From Sphaerotilus montanus (GTDB taxonomy: Bacteria > Pseudomonadota > Gammaproteobacteria > Burkholderiales > Burkholderiaceae_C): DNA of 64,000 nt. Below are positions 1 through 8,376 of this stretch, piece after piece. Each line of letters begins with the position of its first letter. Position 1 is the first letter of the stretch. The stretch spans positions 558,001 through 622,000 of the forward strand of contig NZ_JACCFH010000001.1 in assembly GCF_013410775.1 (NCBI RefSeq). The letters run 5' to 3'. The notes under the pieces are model-generated. The model worked only from the letters and a program-made list of their open reading frames with translations. It ran no database searches and was not told the DNA's origin. The position numbers were made by a program, and so were the translations under genes.

Positions 1-608
1 CGCTGCCACTTGCCGATGCTCTCGTCGAGGTCCGCCTCCGCATACGCATCGTCAATCCAGCCGCGGTACAGGTTCACCTTATCCCTAAAATTTGCGTACT
101 GAGTCTCCCCCCAGCCGCTCGCCTGGTCTTCCTGCGGAAGCTTGGGGTTCCGCACAACCGGCACTGTCGGCCGGGCCTGGAGCCAATCATCCAAGCGTCC
201 AACTAGCGTCTTGAGCGTCGTCGTCAGGTCAGCGAATTGCGCGCTATTTCTGTCGCTCTCGTAAACCTGCATACCCATCAGCGTCGTAAGCAAGAACGAC
301 GGGCAGGTGAAGTTGCCCTTGATGTCCCGCATGTACTTCAACAAGCGAGTGACCTTCTTCAGGTCGTTTCCGCCGGCAACGCCGTTTTTGTCCTTGACCC
401 ACTCGGTGTAGGCCAAGGGGGCGGAGGCTTCGAACTGGTCGGCGACGCGGTTGCAGACCTCATATTGACCAGCGTGGAGCCGGTTCACCACGCAGGGCGC
501 CACATCAATCTTGCGCTCCCCAGCGTACTCAATGGTGGCGCAGTGCGAGAAGCGCCGGACCTTTCCGTCGTACGCGGGGAGGTTCCCCAACTGGGTCGCC
601 AGGACGTT
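1..608 (-). pseudogene. CBASS-type CD-NTase (SMODS nucleotidyltransferase), C-terminal remnant
   Basis: Reading the minus strand gives about 203 uninterrupted residues that run off the left edge of the window. They include GERKIDVAPCVV, matching the position of the third catalytic aspartate of CD-NTases, then PSFLLTTLMGMQVY, VPVVRNPKLPQED and DESIGKWQR, the helical C-terminal half typical of SMODS-domain nucleotidyltransferases. In CBASS such enzymes make cyclic oligonucleotides on phage infection and activate an effector. The N-terminal part that should carry the GS motif and the first two aspartates is absent: the frame enters the IS3-family element at 609 and meets a stop at 656-658. No CD-NTase start lies between the far IS end (3666) and gmtX. 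The copy seen here cannot be catalytic. Assignment rests on motif recognition, not a search. Partner CBASS genes, if any, lie left of the window. Confidence 0.72.
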
Positions 609-637
609 TGACCTTGCCCCCAGAAACTGTCTCCCAT
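609..637 (+). repeat. Left terminal inverted repeat of the IS3-family element
   Basis: The first 12 bases are identical to the complement of the right end, and the match resumes at TCCCAT near 632-637. The element begins 63 bp before the orfA start codon. Confidence 0.75.
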
Positions 638-671
638 GCTGAGTGATGCAATGTCAGCAAGGAGAACGGAA

Positions 672-974
672 ATGACGAAGCCGAAGGCGGCGCCGAGGGC
701 GCGCTACACATTGGAATTCAAGCAGGAGGCGGTGCGCCTGGTCGAGGCCGGCCAGAGCATCGCGGCAGCGGCCAGGACGCTGGGCGTGGTGGATCAGACC
801 CTGTTCAACTGGGTCAAGGCCAGTCGGCAGGGCAAGCTCGCAGGCGCGGACAGCAAGCCCGTGAGCGCTGAGCAGATGGAGATCGCCCGACTGCGTGCCG
901 AACTAGCGCGGGTGACGATGGAGCGCGACATTCTGGGAAAAGCGACGGCGTACTTCGCCAAGGCTGCGAAGTGA
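672..974 (+). CDS. IS3-family transposase OrfA
   Basis: A 100-residue helix-turn-helix protein beginning MTKPKAAPRARYTLEFKQEA, with LGVVDQTLFNWV as the recognition region and a C-terminal leucine-zipper-like stretch (IARLRAELARVTMERDIL), as in IS3-family OrfA proteins that bind the element ends. The ATG at 672 follows an AAGGAG ribosome site at 659-664; an earlier in-frame ATG at 636 has none. The gene overlaps orfB by four bases (GTGA, 971-974). A GGGAAAAG run at about 935-942 is a candidate site for the -1 frameshift that makes the OrfAB transposase, and the orfB frame is open back to it. Confidence 0.9.
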   Translation: MTKPKAAPRARYTLEFKQEAVRLVEAGQSIAAAARTLGVVDQTLFNWVKASRQGKLAGADSKPVSAEQMEIARLRAELARVTMERDILGKATAYFAKAAK

Positions 975-1387
975 AGTACGCCTTCATCCAGCGCCACCGG
1001 CGCGTGTGGCCGATCTCGGTGCAGTGCCGGGTGCTGCAGGTCAGCGTGGCCGGGTACCACGAGCACTTCGTGCGCCGCTCCAGCAACGTCCAGCGCCGCC
1101 ACCTCAGCGACGACGCGCTGCTGGTGCACATCAAGGCGATCCATGCCGAAACGCGCGGCGGCTACGGCTGGCCGCGCACTTGGAAGGAACTGCTGGCCCG
1201 AGGCATCCGGGTGGGCAAGGACCGGGTGCAGAAGCTCATGCAGCAGCACGGCATCCGCGCCAAGGGCAAGCGGCGCTTCAAGGTCACCACCGACAGCCAG
1301 CACGACCTGCCCGTTGCGCCGAACCTGCTCAACCGCGAGTTCAGCGTGGCCGAGCCTGACAAGGTGTGGGCCGGCGACATCACCTAG
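971..1387 (+). pseudogene. IS3-family transposase OrfB, 5' part (interrupted)
   Basis: This is the N-terminal 138 residues of OrfB, starting at a GTG that overlaps orfA, or expressed by -1 frameshift from orfA. It contains the HTH_21-like region (GGYGWPRTWKELLARGIRVG) and ends at the start of the rve catalytic domain, at VWAGDIT, where D is the first residue of the DDE triad. The reading frame is cut two codons later by the nested IS1182-family element and stops in its left end. The rest of the gene resumes at 3144. Removing the insertion and one CACCT copy restores VWAGDITYIATDEGW in frame, so the break is recent. Confidence 0.9.
1381..1385 (+). repeat. Target-site duplication CACCT, left copy
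   Basis: CACCT directly before the left end of the nested element is repeated at 3144-3148 directly after its right end. Collapsing the two copies restores the OrfB frame. Confidence 0.88.
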
Positions 1388-3143
1388 ATACCGTTGGCGA
1401 ATTCAAGTCCCCCTGGGGTTCAATCGAGCGAAGCGGGAGATGCGAGTGGCAGCCCGTTTGGGCCTGTCGTCGAGCCAGGCCACGACACGAGCAGTGTTGA
1501 TGCCGACGGCTGCCAGTACCTGTTGCAACCCTGTCTTGGCCATGCCGATGTAGCGGCTGCGACGCATGCCAAATGCCCGCACCCCCTGCGACAGGGTTCC
1601 CTCGACACCCGCACGAACACGATAGCGTTGCTTCCATTCGGGATCGTGCATGCGTGCCCGCGCAGCGTTGAGCGCCTCGTACTGCTCACGGGGATGGAAG
1701 AACAAAGTTCGGCGGGCCGCCTTGGACGTCGTGCAGGACGGTCGTGCCTCACAGGAGCCGCAGTCGGCACGACCGAACCGGACATGGATGCGCGTTTGCC
1801 CAGCCGTGTCTGACTTGGTGCTCCATCCGACCGAGACGTGCCCCTGAGGACAGGTGACCTGCTCTCGCGCCCAGTCGATCGCGAAGTGCGGCAGGTCGTA
1901 TCCCTGCTCGGCTTTGACAGCCTTGGCTGACAGTCCTCGCACAGGCCCCTGCAGCGAGACACCATGATCGCGCTGACTGGACACGAGCAGTTCGGCATTG
2001 ACGTAGCCCGAGTCGACGAAGTGCTCGTCGGGCAGCAATTCTCGCTGTGCCAGCCGCGCATGAATGCTCGCCAAGGCGTTCATGTCGGGTTCCATGGCCG
2101 GACGCGTCTCGACATGGGTGATCAGATTCACTGCCGTGGCTTCGCAGGTCTCGGTCACATGCACCTTGTAGCCCGACCATTCCATGCCGCGCTTGGTGCT
2201 GTAGTGCATCTCTGGGTCGTAAGGAGTCTGGATGCGCTCGCCGACCGGTGGCAGCTCTGCACCGTCACGCCAGCGCAGCGTGCCGTCGGCGCCTCGGTCG
2301 AAATAGGTCCACAAGACCTGCCGCAGCAGGGGCAGTGTCGGCACCTGGCCTGCTGCCGGTGGTGCGGAGGGCTCGTCCAGTGCTGCCAGCAAGCGCACTC
2401 CGTCCGCGCCGACTTGCTGTGCGTAGGCCTCTCGTTTGGGCCGGCTCCCGCCAGGCAGCCGCCAATCTTCGGCTCGACGCGCATAGCGTTCGAACCACTC
2501 CGGCTGTGCCACCTCGCCGAGCCACTCGGGTGCTGCCACCGCCAGCTCGTTCAGCGTGGCTCGCAGCGTCTCGGTGGTCAACTCCAGTAGCCGCAGATCG
2601 CGCACTGCCGCCAGCACATGTGTGCTGTCCGTGCGCTGCCGTCCACGGGCCTTGAGCAGCCCGCGGGCCTTGAAATGCGCGAGCATCCTGTCCAGCAGCA
2701 GGTGCTCGGCTTCCGCCTTGAGCAGTCGGTCGCGGAACTCCGTCAGCACGCTGAAGTGAAATCCAGGATCTGTCAGCTCCAACCCCAGCGCGTACTTCCA
2801 GTCGATGCGCGAGCGCACTGCATCGGCAGCTTGGCGATCGCTCAGGTGCTCCAGGAACTGGAAGACGGTCACCAGGGCCAGCCGCCAGGGCGCCAGACCG
2901 GGTTGTCCTCGACGGGGATAGAGCGAGGCGAAGTCTTCATCGCGGTACAACTCGGTGAACCCGTCGCGCAGGCGCGTGATCGTCGTGCCGCGCGGAAACG
3001 CCGCTCGGGCCACACGTTCGGTCTCGGCGGGGATGGCTTCTATCGGGCTGGGCTTCAGACTCATCGGTGGGCTCCCATCACATCGCTTCGATCTGCAAAG
3101 CTTGTGTGAATCCATCGATTTTTGCAATTCGCCGACGGTATCT
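1386..3143 (-). mobile_element. IS1182-family insertion sequence nested in orfB
   Basis: A 1758-bp element whose ends are 18-bp inverted repeats with one mismatch: AGATACCGTTGGCGAATT at 1386-1403, and the complement of 3126-3143 with C for the tenth base. It is flanked by a 5-bp direct repeat (CACCT). It carries one full-length transposase on the minus strand. Both the transposase and the ends look intact, so the element may still be active. Confidence 0.88.
1403..3064 (-). CDS. IS1182-family transposase
   Basis: The protein has about 553 residues from the ATG at 3064 (MSLKPSPIEAIPAE); an in-frame ATG upstream at 3127 lies almost in the terminal repeat. The N-terminal DUF772-type region (SLYPRRGQPGLAPWRLALV) is followed by a DDE transposase core with RTDSTHVLAAV, HFVDSGYVNAELLVSS and VRAGVEGTLSQGVRAFGMRR holding the likely D, D and E residues. 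A cysteine cluster (CGSCEARPSC) sits in the long insertion between the second D and the E, a known trait of the family. The frame is complete, so the enzyme is probably functional. Confidence 0.9.
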   Translation of the reverse strand: MSLKPSPIEAIPAETERVARAAFPRGTTITRLRDGFTELYRDEDFASLYPRRGQPGLAPWRLALVTVFQFLEHLSDRQAADAVRSRIDWKYALGLELTDPGFHFSVLTEFRDRLLKAEAEHLLLDRMLAHFKARGLLKARGRQRTDSTHVLAAVRDLRLLELTTETLRATLNELAVAAPEWLGEVAQPEWFERYARRAEDWRLPGGSRPKREAYAQQVGADGVRLLAALDEPSAPPAAGQVPTLPLLRQVLWTYFDRGADGTLRWRDGAELPPVGERIQTPYDPEMHYSTKRGMEWSGYKVHVTETCEATAVNLITHVETRPAMEPDMNALASIHARLAQRELLPDEHFVDSGYVNAELLVSSQRDHGVSLQGPVRGLSAKAVKAEQGYDLPHFAIDWAREQVTCPQGHVSVGWSTKSDTAGQTRIHVRFGRADCGSCEARPSCTTSKAARRTLFFHPREQYEALNAARARMHDPEWKQRYRVRAGVEGTLSQGVRAFGMRRSRYIGMAKTGLQQVLAAVGINTARVVAWLDDRPKRAATRISRFARLNPRGT

Positions 3144-3148
3144 CACCT
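3144..3148 (+). repeat. Target-site duplication CACCT, right copy
   Basis: Second copy of the 5-bp direct repeat that flanks the nested IS1182-family element; see 1381-1385. Confidence 0.88.
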
Positions 3149-3630
3149 ACATCGCCACCGATGAAGGCTGGCTGTTCCTGGCCGTGGTGATCGACCTGTT
3201 CAGCCGCCAGGTGGTGGGCTGGAGTCTGCGCCAGGACATGACGCGCGAGTTGGTCATTGACGCGCTGCGCATGGCGTGGTTCAAGCGCCATCCGGCCAAG
3301 GACACTGGCCTGCTCTTCCACAGCGACCGAGGCAGTCAGTACGCCAGCAAGGACTTCCGCGACGTGCTGGCCGAGTACGGCATCACCGCTTCGATGAGCC
3401 GGCGCGGCGACTGCTGGGACAACGCCTGCAGTGAAACCTTGTTCGGTTCACTGAAGGTGGAGCGGCTGCACGGGCAACGCTTCAAGAGCAGGCGCCAAGC
3501 CAAGGATGAAGTCATGGCCTGGATGCTCTGGTACAACCGAACCCGACTGCAATCGACGCTGGCCTACGTCAGCCCGATGCAGTTCGAGGAAAACTGGCTC
3601 GCCGGCCAAGCTCGGCAAGCCAGCGCGTAG
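3144..3630 (+). pseudogene. IS3-family transposase OrfB, 3' part (interrupted)
   Basis: Continuation of the OrfB rve integrase domain after the nested element. It reads TYIATDEGWLFLAVVIDLFS, then HSDRGSQYAS with the second D of the catalytic triad and WDNACSETLFGSLKVE with the E, and ends in the standard YVSPMQFEENWL tail. No start codon belongs to it; any ATG upstream lies in the IS1182-family sequence. It is a product of the insertion, not a separate gene. Confidence 0.9.
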
Positions 3631-3637
3631 TCTGGCT

Positions 3638-3666
3638 ATGGGATACGGAATACAGGGGCAAGGTCA
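3638..3666 (-). repeat. Right terminal inverted repeat of the IS3-family element
   Basis: Complement of the left end, with GGGGCAAGGTCA finishing at 3666. It lies just beyond the orfB stop codon, as expected for the family. Confidence 0.75.
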
Positions 3667-3703
3667 GTGTTGAGTCGCATCAATTGACGGAATTTACAGC
3701 GAT

Positions 3704-4366
3704 TCAACCACCTAACACCTTGCGAACAGCACGGGCAAAGCCCACCTCGAACACCGTCCGGCCGCGCTCGTTGACGATTTCGCCGTGGCTGCCCTCCTTC
3801 AAACCGCGCTCTTCGAGGTAGTCGGCCGATACAGCTTTCTGCAAGGCCTCGCGCTCAGACGGTGTCAATTGCGCAGATAGGGCAAGCACCCCCACCGGTT
3901 GTACCCCAGGTGCTGCAGAGACGGTCACGCCCAGTGGCCGTCGGTCCACGGTCACCTGTGTGTGGGCTTTCAGCACGTTGAGTTGCGCCTTGAGCTTGTC
4001 GCGCTCGGTGATGATGGCCTGCATGATGGAGCGGATGGCCGGGTCGTCGATGCGCATCAGGTATTCGTGGCTCGCCAGAGTCTTCGGAGGCTTCGGCATA
4101 GCGGGGCCGGCATAGGCGGCCCAGGCTTCGATGAGCGCCCGGTAGTCGGCGGACGGGGCGTTGTAGAGCGCTCGTCCCTTCAGGATGCCTTCGGCTTCAG
4201 CCAGGCGGCCGATGGCCGGCAGCGAGAAGTCGCGTGAGCCGGCTGCGTGCTGCCTGCGGCAAAGCTCGTGCATCTTCGTCAGGTTCGCTCGCCGATTCGA
4301 GCGAGAGCCCTTGTCGAGCAGAGACGCCAGCACAGCGTCCGGGTGGATGTCCGTCATGCCGTTCAT
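3704..4366 (-). CDS. gmtX: GmtX-like protein (gamma-mobile-trio third component)
   Basis: A 220-residue protein (MNGMTDIHPDAVLASLLDKG...). It is last in a three-gene recombinase operon and overlaps the upstream gene by ATGA (4363-4366), so the two are translationally coupled. The N-terminal half has the pattern SRDFSLPAIGRLAEAEGIL and LYNAPSADYRALIEAWAAYAG, which I associate with the small third protein of gamma-mobile-trio islands and with small partners of Tn554-like recombinases. The middle, about residues 110-140, is helical and rich in K, R and E. The C-terminus ends RTVFEVGFARAVRKVLGG. Role is inferred: an accessory protein of transposition or integration, of unknown biochemistry. The name is from memory of the family, not a search. 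Confidence 0.68.
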   Translation of the reverse strand: MNGMTDIHPDAVLASLLDKGSRSNRRANLTKMHELCRRQHAAGSRDFSLPAIGRLAEAEGILKGRALYNAPSADYRALIEAWAAYAGPAMPKPPKTLASHEYLMRIDDPAIRSIMQAIITERDKLKAQLNVLKAHTQVTVDRRPLGVTVSAAPGVQPVGVLALSAQLTPSEREALQKAVSADYLEERGLKEGSHGEIVNERGRTVFEVGFARAVRKVLGG

Positions 4367-6960
4367 GCTTCAGTTCCCGTCAGGGGCCGGCGCCCGGCGG
4401 GGAACGCCTGGACGGGTCGAGCGGCGGGCAGCAGCGAGGCGAGGTCCATGTCGAAGTGCTGGCTGAGGCTCGCGCCGGCGTCCATCAGGCGAATCACTTC
4501 CCGCTGGCCCAGCGCGGTATTCGCAGGGTTCATCTGCCGAGCGAGTTGCCGCATGAAGGCGTTGCCCGCGAGCAGTTGCTCCTGTTCGCTCAGGAGCATG
4601 AACACGGGCGGTAGGTTGTCGCGGTAGAGCACGCCATCGAGCAGTTGGCTGCGGCGGAAGACTGCCTTGCCCGGCTCCAGGTCGGGGTAGACCTCGACGC
4701 TGTCGCAGACACCGGCTAACTGGAGCAGTTCCGACTCGGTCTCCTCGAAGGCGACCTGCACGTCCCCCACCGTGCCGGCCGTTACCAGTTGCGTTCCGTC
4801 GCCCTGCAGGGCTTCGAACGCCACCTTGCAGCGTTCAATGAGACGCCAGCAGGCCACCAGGTCTTCGGCCAGGTCGCTGAAGCGCTTCATCGCGCTTTCC
4901 CATACACGCTCGGCCTGCCGGCACGCGTCCTGGCGAGCGAACGGCTGCCCCGCGTCCTCCGCATCCACCTTCTGCTTCTTCAGACCCTGCAGCTCCTGTT
5001 CGCGAGCAAGGCAGGCGTTGCGCGCCTCGTCGAAGTGATAGGCCAGCGTGTTGAAGTGGGCAGCCAGCGCAGGCAGGTGGTGTGGCTCAGTCACGAACCA
5101 GCGACAGCGCACGCAGTTGCGGCTGCCACCCGGGACCGGCCCGTACTTGGGGGCTGAAGTCGAGCCGAGGTTCGGCCCGCCGTTGTGACAGCCACCCACC
5201 CTGCCGTTGTCTTCGACCTCGCTGGTGTTGCCGCCGACCAGGCACAGCCCGTGGTGCATCGGCATCCAGCCCGCCGGGTTGCGCGCGGCCGGATGCTGAG
5301 GAATGGCTGCGGCAAGGCTGGGTACGCTGTTGCAGATGGCTTTTTGCAGCAGTTCGTCGTGTGCGGTGTCGAGCAGGAAGTTCTGGATGCTGGCTTCCTT
5401 GCCCGCTTCGAGCCGCTCCGCTGCGCCGAGCAGCACGTCGCGGATGTGTGTCGCGCCGGGCTTGGTGTAGTACAGGGTCATCAGCAGGCGGCTGTGGCCG
5501 ACGAGCTTTTGCAGCACGGGGAACGGCACCCGCCCTTCCAGGGCCAGCGCAGTGATAAGGGAGACGCGCAGGCTGTGCAGGGGGAAGAGCGTCGTCTGCC
5601 TGTTGTTCTGCTCTTCCGGCGGAGGAAGGAATCGAATCGGCGAGCCGTTGCGATGGGTTTCACCCTGGTCGGCAAGCCGTAGTTCCAGCGCTTCGAGCAA
5701 CGCAAACCAGCAGATGTCCAATTTCCCGTCCCTGACAGGCAGATGACGCTCGCTGTCTCGCACCTCAGGCAGCCTGAAGAGGAAGCAGGCGTCCGGATAG
5801 CCCGCGAGCTGCACCTCACTCTTCGCAACGATATGGCGGCCGTCCAGTTCCGTCCAGGACGTGCGCTGCGAGACGGGGTTGTACTTCTCTTGCCAGTTGC
5901 GCAGCTTCTCCAGCCAGTGGAAGACGTCCTGATGGACCGGCCCGCCAGAGGGCCAAGGCAGCACGTAGCCTTTGTCTGGACCGGACTTGGCGATGTCGGC
6001 GGTCTTGTTGGTGTTGACGTAGAGCACGGCCGGGACCGCCTCGCCGTCGGCGAGCGGGCTGCTGCGGCGGAACACCCCCTGCTGGAGGGGGCGGCGTTCG
6101 CTGCCCTGTGCAAGTCGGCTCGGGTTCAACGCCCAGACGTCCGCTGCGTAGCGCCAGGTATCGGCTTCGCCCGAGTCGAGCATGCGGACCTGGACGGTGC
6201 GCAGGGGCAGGATAAGCTTCGCGAGCAGCGCGACCCAGCGCACCGGGCTCCACATCTCCAGGCGAGTTTCGTTCTTCATCGGACGCTCTCGCCACACGCA
6301 GTCCGGGTCGCTCCGGTCAATGCGGTCCTCGGTCACCTCGAACCAGTCGGGTGCGCCGTGCCCGCGTTGACCGATTTCCGCACCCAGGGCGCCCTGCGCC
6401 CACCGCCAGTCCCGGAAGTGAGGTCCCGCCGCGAGCATGCGCCGCAGTTCGTCGATGTAGCCGTAGGGCAGCGGCGAATACACGCTCTCGTCGCGCCGCG
6501 GCAGGCCGCTCATGGACAGTCGGGGCACGGGATTGCGGAATGCCGGTGAGACCACCGACTGGTCGTCGTCAGCGGTTTCGCTGAACTCGCGCAGCAGGAC
6601 GAAGTGCAGGAAGGCTTGGATGTGGTTGTTGTACTTGATGCCGTCTACCGAATCCGGACAGACTGTGCGATAGAAGTCGGGGAGGACCGTTTTGCGGTCT
6701 AGGAACACCATCGGGTCGAGTGGTAGCCCTTGCTGGACAAGATAGCGCTCGAAGAAGGCCACCAAGGCCTTGAGCCTCGTAGCAACCCCGCTTGTTTCCC
6801 CTTTGAGCCACTCCACCGCCAGGATGCGCCAGGCAGCCAGTTGCGGATGCTCGCGCTCGACCCACCCGAGGGACGTGTCCGTATCGCGCTTCACCCCTTT
6901 CATCTTGGCAGCCGGGGCGGCAGATACCTCAGGCGCAGTCGCGGTCTTTTTTTCGGTCAT
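4363..6960 (-). CDS. gmtZ: GmtZ-like large tyrosine recombinase
   Basis: An 865-residue protein from the ATG at 6960 (MTEKKTATAPEVSAAPAAKM), 8 nt after the gmtY stop; the open frame extends further upstream but inside gmtY. A tyrosine-recombinase catalytic region is visible: PLRTVQVRMLD near residue 252 (first Arg), HSLR at about 462-465, LVGHSR near 487 and YYTKP near 497-501. A second part follows that is not found in ordinary integrases: a Cys/His cluster around residues 590-640 (GGCHNGGP, NCVRCRWFV) that may bind zinc, then a long helical tail. Size, gene order and cysteine region fit GmtZ. It probably acts with GmtY in site-specific insertion of the island. Confidence 0.7.
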   Translation of the reverse strand: MTEKKTATAPEVSAAPAAKMKGVKRDTDTSLGWVEREHPQLAAWRILAVEWLKGETSGVATRLKALVAFFERYLVQQGLPLDPMVFLDRKTVLPDFYRTVCPDSVDGIKYNNHIQAFLHFVLLREFSETADDDQSVVSPAFRNPVPRLSMSGLPRRDESVYSPLPYGYIDELRRMLAAGPHFRDWRWAQGALGAEIGQRGHGAPDWFEVTEDRIDRSDPDCVWRERPMKNETRLEMWSPVRWVALLAKLILPLRTVQVRMLDSGEADTWRYAADVWALNPSRLAQGSERRPLQQGVFRRSSPLADGEAVPAVLYVNTNKTADIAKSGPDKGYVLPWPSGGPVHQDVFHWLEKLRNWQEKYNPVSQRTSWTELDGRHIVAKSEVQLAGYPDACFLFRLPEVRDSERHLPVRDGKLDICWFALLEALELRLADQGETHRNGSPIRFLPPPEEQNNRQTTLFPLHSLRVSLITALALEGRVPFPVLQKLVGHSRLLMTLYYTKPGATHIRDVLLGAAERLEAGKEASIQNFLLDTAHDELLQKAICNSVPSLAAAIPQHPAARNPAGWMPMHHGLCLVGGNTSEVEDNGRVGGCHNGGPNLGSTSAPKYGPVPGGSRNCVRCRWFVTEPHHLPALAAHFNTLAYHFDEARNACLAREQELQGLKKQKVDAEDAGQPFARQDACRQAERVWESAMKRFSDLAEDLVACWRLIERCKVAFEALQGDGTQLVTAGTVGDVQVAFEETESELLQLAGVCDSVEVYPDLEPGKAVFRRSQLLDGVLYRDNLPPVFMLLSEQEQLLAGNAFMRQLARQMNPANTALGQREVIRLMDAGASLSQHFDMDLASLLPAARPVQAFPAGRRPLTGTEA

Positions 6961-6968
6961 ACGGATTA

Positions 6969-8369
6969 TCAGTCGTTGAGTTCGATGCCTGGCAGCAGCC
7001 GGCCCGGCACGGACGGCGTGCCGGCGTGCTTGTCCCGCAGTCGCTGCGCCGCCACTTCGAGCGCCGCCTGGGCCTCGCGGAGGGTGGCCTGCGTGTAGAC
7101 CTCCTGGCTCGCCTCGGAGGCGTGATGCATGAAGCGGCGGATGAGTGACTTGTCGATACCGGCGCGGCGCAGCCGCTGGCCATAAGCGTGGCGGTGGCCG
7201 TGCGGCGTCGTGCCCAGCGCTTTGCCGACCACGAGGCCGATGCGGTCGCATGCGGCGGCATGCGCCTTGTTGTACTGGGTGAGCGTGTACATCGCACCCA
7301 CCGGTTCGCGACTCAGGTTGATGAAGGCGAACGGGTGGTCACGCTCGACACGTGCGACCTGCTCCAGGTAGCGGTGCCACAGTTGCAGGAACCACTCGCC
7401 ATACTCGGGCAGGAACCAGTAAGCCTGTTTGTAGTAGGCCGCATCGTGCATGCCGCCCTTCCAGCCGGCGTGTCGGCGGTCCATCATCTCCGTGCGGGGC
7501 ACGAGGCCGAACTGCTGGGCGAGGTATTCCGCCCGGTTGCCTTTGCGCTGCTTACCCCGCTCGTCGCGCCAATCGGCGGGCGCGGCGCCGTGGCTCGGGT
7601 GGTGGATGAGCACCTTGGCCTGGCGCGGGTTGGCCGGGTCCGGGAACACGTCCGAAACGTAGAGGTGCAAGGGCTCCGACTCGCGGAAGCCGGCTCCGTG
7701 CAGCAGCAGCGTGATGAGCATGCCGCGGTAGTCCTGGCGTCCGGCCGTGCTGAATCCCCTGGCGAGCAGTTCCTCGAAGCGCACCTCCGGGAAGGCCGGT
7801 GGCTCGCCTTTGTCGACCTTCGGCAGGCGCTGGCCCCGGACACGGTGCCCGGTTTCGGCAGGGGACGCGTTCGCCGCCCAGGTGTGCCCGAGGAAGGCCT
7901 TGCTGCGCCGGAACTGGTAGGCGACCTCGTCGGTCTGCCGGTCGAAGGCGCCGCCCGCATAGCGCGGGTTCACCTGGGCGGCCTCGGGACGCGTCTCGCC
8001 GAGCCAGTCGAAGAAGTCGGTCAGGTGGGTGACGATGTGCGATGCGTCCTGCGGCGAGCGCGGCGCCCAGCACAAGCCGCTGGGGTCGAGGCCGGTCACG
8101 CGGTCAAAGGTGCCTGTGTAGAGCCGCTGGGCGAAGTTCTGGAACAGGCGGTAGGTGTCGCGTTCGGCGGGGTTGGATTGCAGGTATTCGAGGAACATCC
8201 GCACCGAGCGGGTCACTTTCGACATCCACGCCAGGCTGCGGTCGTGGCTGCGGTACAGGCAATAGTCGAGCAAAGGCTCCAGCACCCCGGCCGGGGTCAG
8301 CAGCGCAGGCAGTTCGGTGTAGACCCCTGTGGCGTCGGTGTGGATACGGGCTTTGACGGTCACGAACAT
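6969..8369 (-). CDS. gmtY: GmtY-like tyrosine recombinase
   Basis: A 466-residue recombinase, first of the trio. I chose the ATG at 8369 (MFVTVKARIHTD) because it lies 7 nt after the stop of the preceding small ORF; the longer reading from 8528 would run through that ORF. All catalytic positions are present: R229 in HGAGFRESEPLHLYVSDV, H390 and R393 in TPHGHRHAYGQRL, H416 in RRFMHHASEAS, and the nucleophile Y425 in QEVYTQ. The N-terminal ~170 residues hold a SAM-like helical core-binding region. It should catalyse strand exchange at the island ends. The residue set argues that the enzyme is intact even though the cargo is damaged. Confidence 0.75.
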   Translation of the reverse strand: MFVTVKARIHTDATGVYTELPALLTPAGVLEPLLDYCLYRSHDRSLAWMSKVTRSVRMFLEYLQSNPAERDTYRLFQNFAQRLYTGTFDRVTGLDPSGLCWAPRSPQDASHIVTHLTDFFDWLGETRPEAAQVNPRYAGGAFDRQTDEVAYQFRRSKAFLGHTWAANASPAETGHRVRGQRLPKVDKGEPPAFPEVRFEELLARGFSTAGRQDYRGMLITLLLHGAGFRESEPLHLYVSDVFPDPANPRQAKVLIHHPSHGAAPADWRDERGKQRKGNRAEYLAQQFGLVPRTEMMDRRHAGWKGGMHDAAYYKQAYWFLPEYGEWFLQLWHRYLEQVARVERDHPFAFINLSREPVGAMYTLTQYNKAHAAACDRIGLVVGKALGTTPHGHRHAYGQRLRRAGIDKSLIRRFMHHASEASQEVYTQATLREAQAALEVAAQRLRDKHAGTPSVPGRLLPGIELND

Positions 8370-8376
8370 GGCGGAC

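Larger units (their letters stand above)
609..3666 (+). mobile_element. IS3-family insertion sequence, carrying a nested IS1182-family element
   Basis: The ends form imperfect inverted repeats. The left end reads TGACCTTGCCCC from 609, and the right end gives the same 12 bases on the complementary strand ending at 3666; a second matching block (TCCCAT) lies about 23 bases inward. Between them lie orfA and a split orfB of an IS3-family transposase. Without the nested element and its duplicated 5 bp the IS is about 1.3 kb, usual for the family. The 3-5 bases flanking the two ends do not match, so no clean target duplication is visible. That fits an IS-mediated deletion that removed the front of the neighbouring CD-NTase gene. 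Confidence 0.85.

Noticed and set aside
237-611. Plus-strand open frame of 124 codons at the left edge
   Set aside because: It lies antisense to the CD-NTase remnant, whose minus-strand translation has recognisable motifs and runs off the edge.
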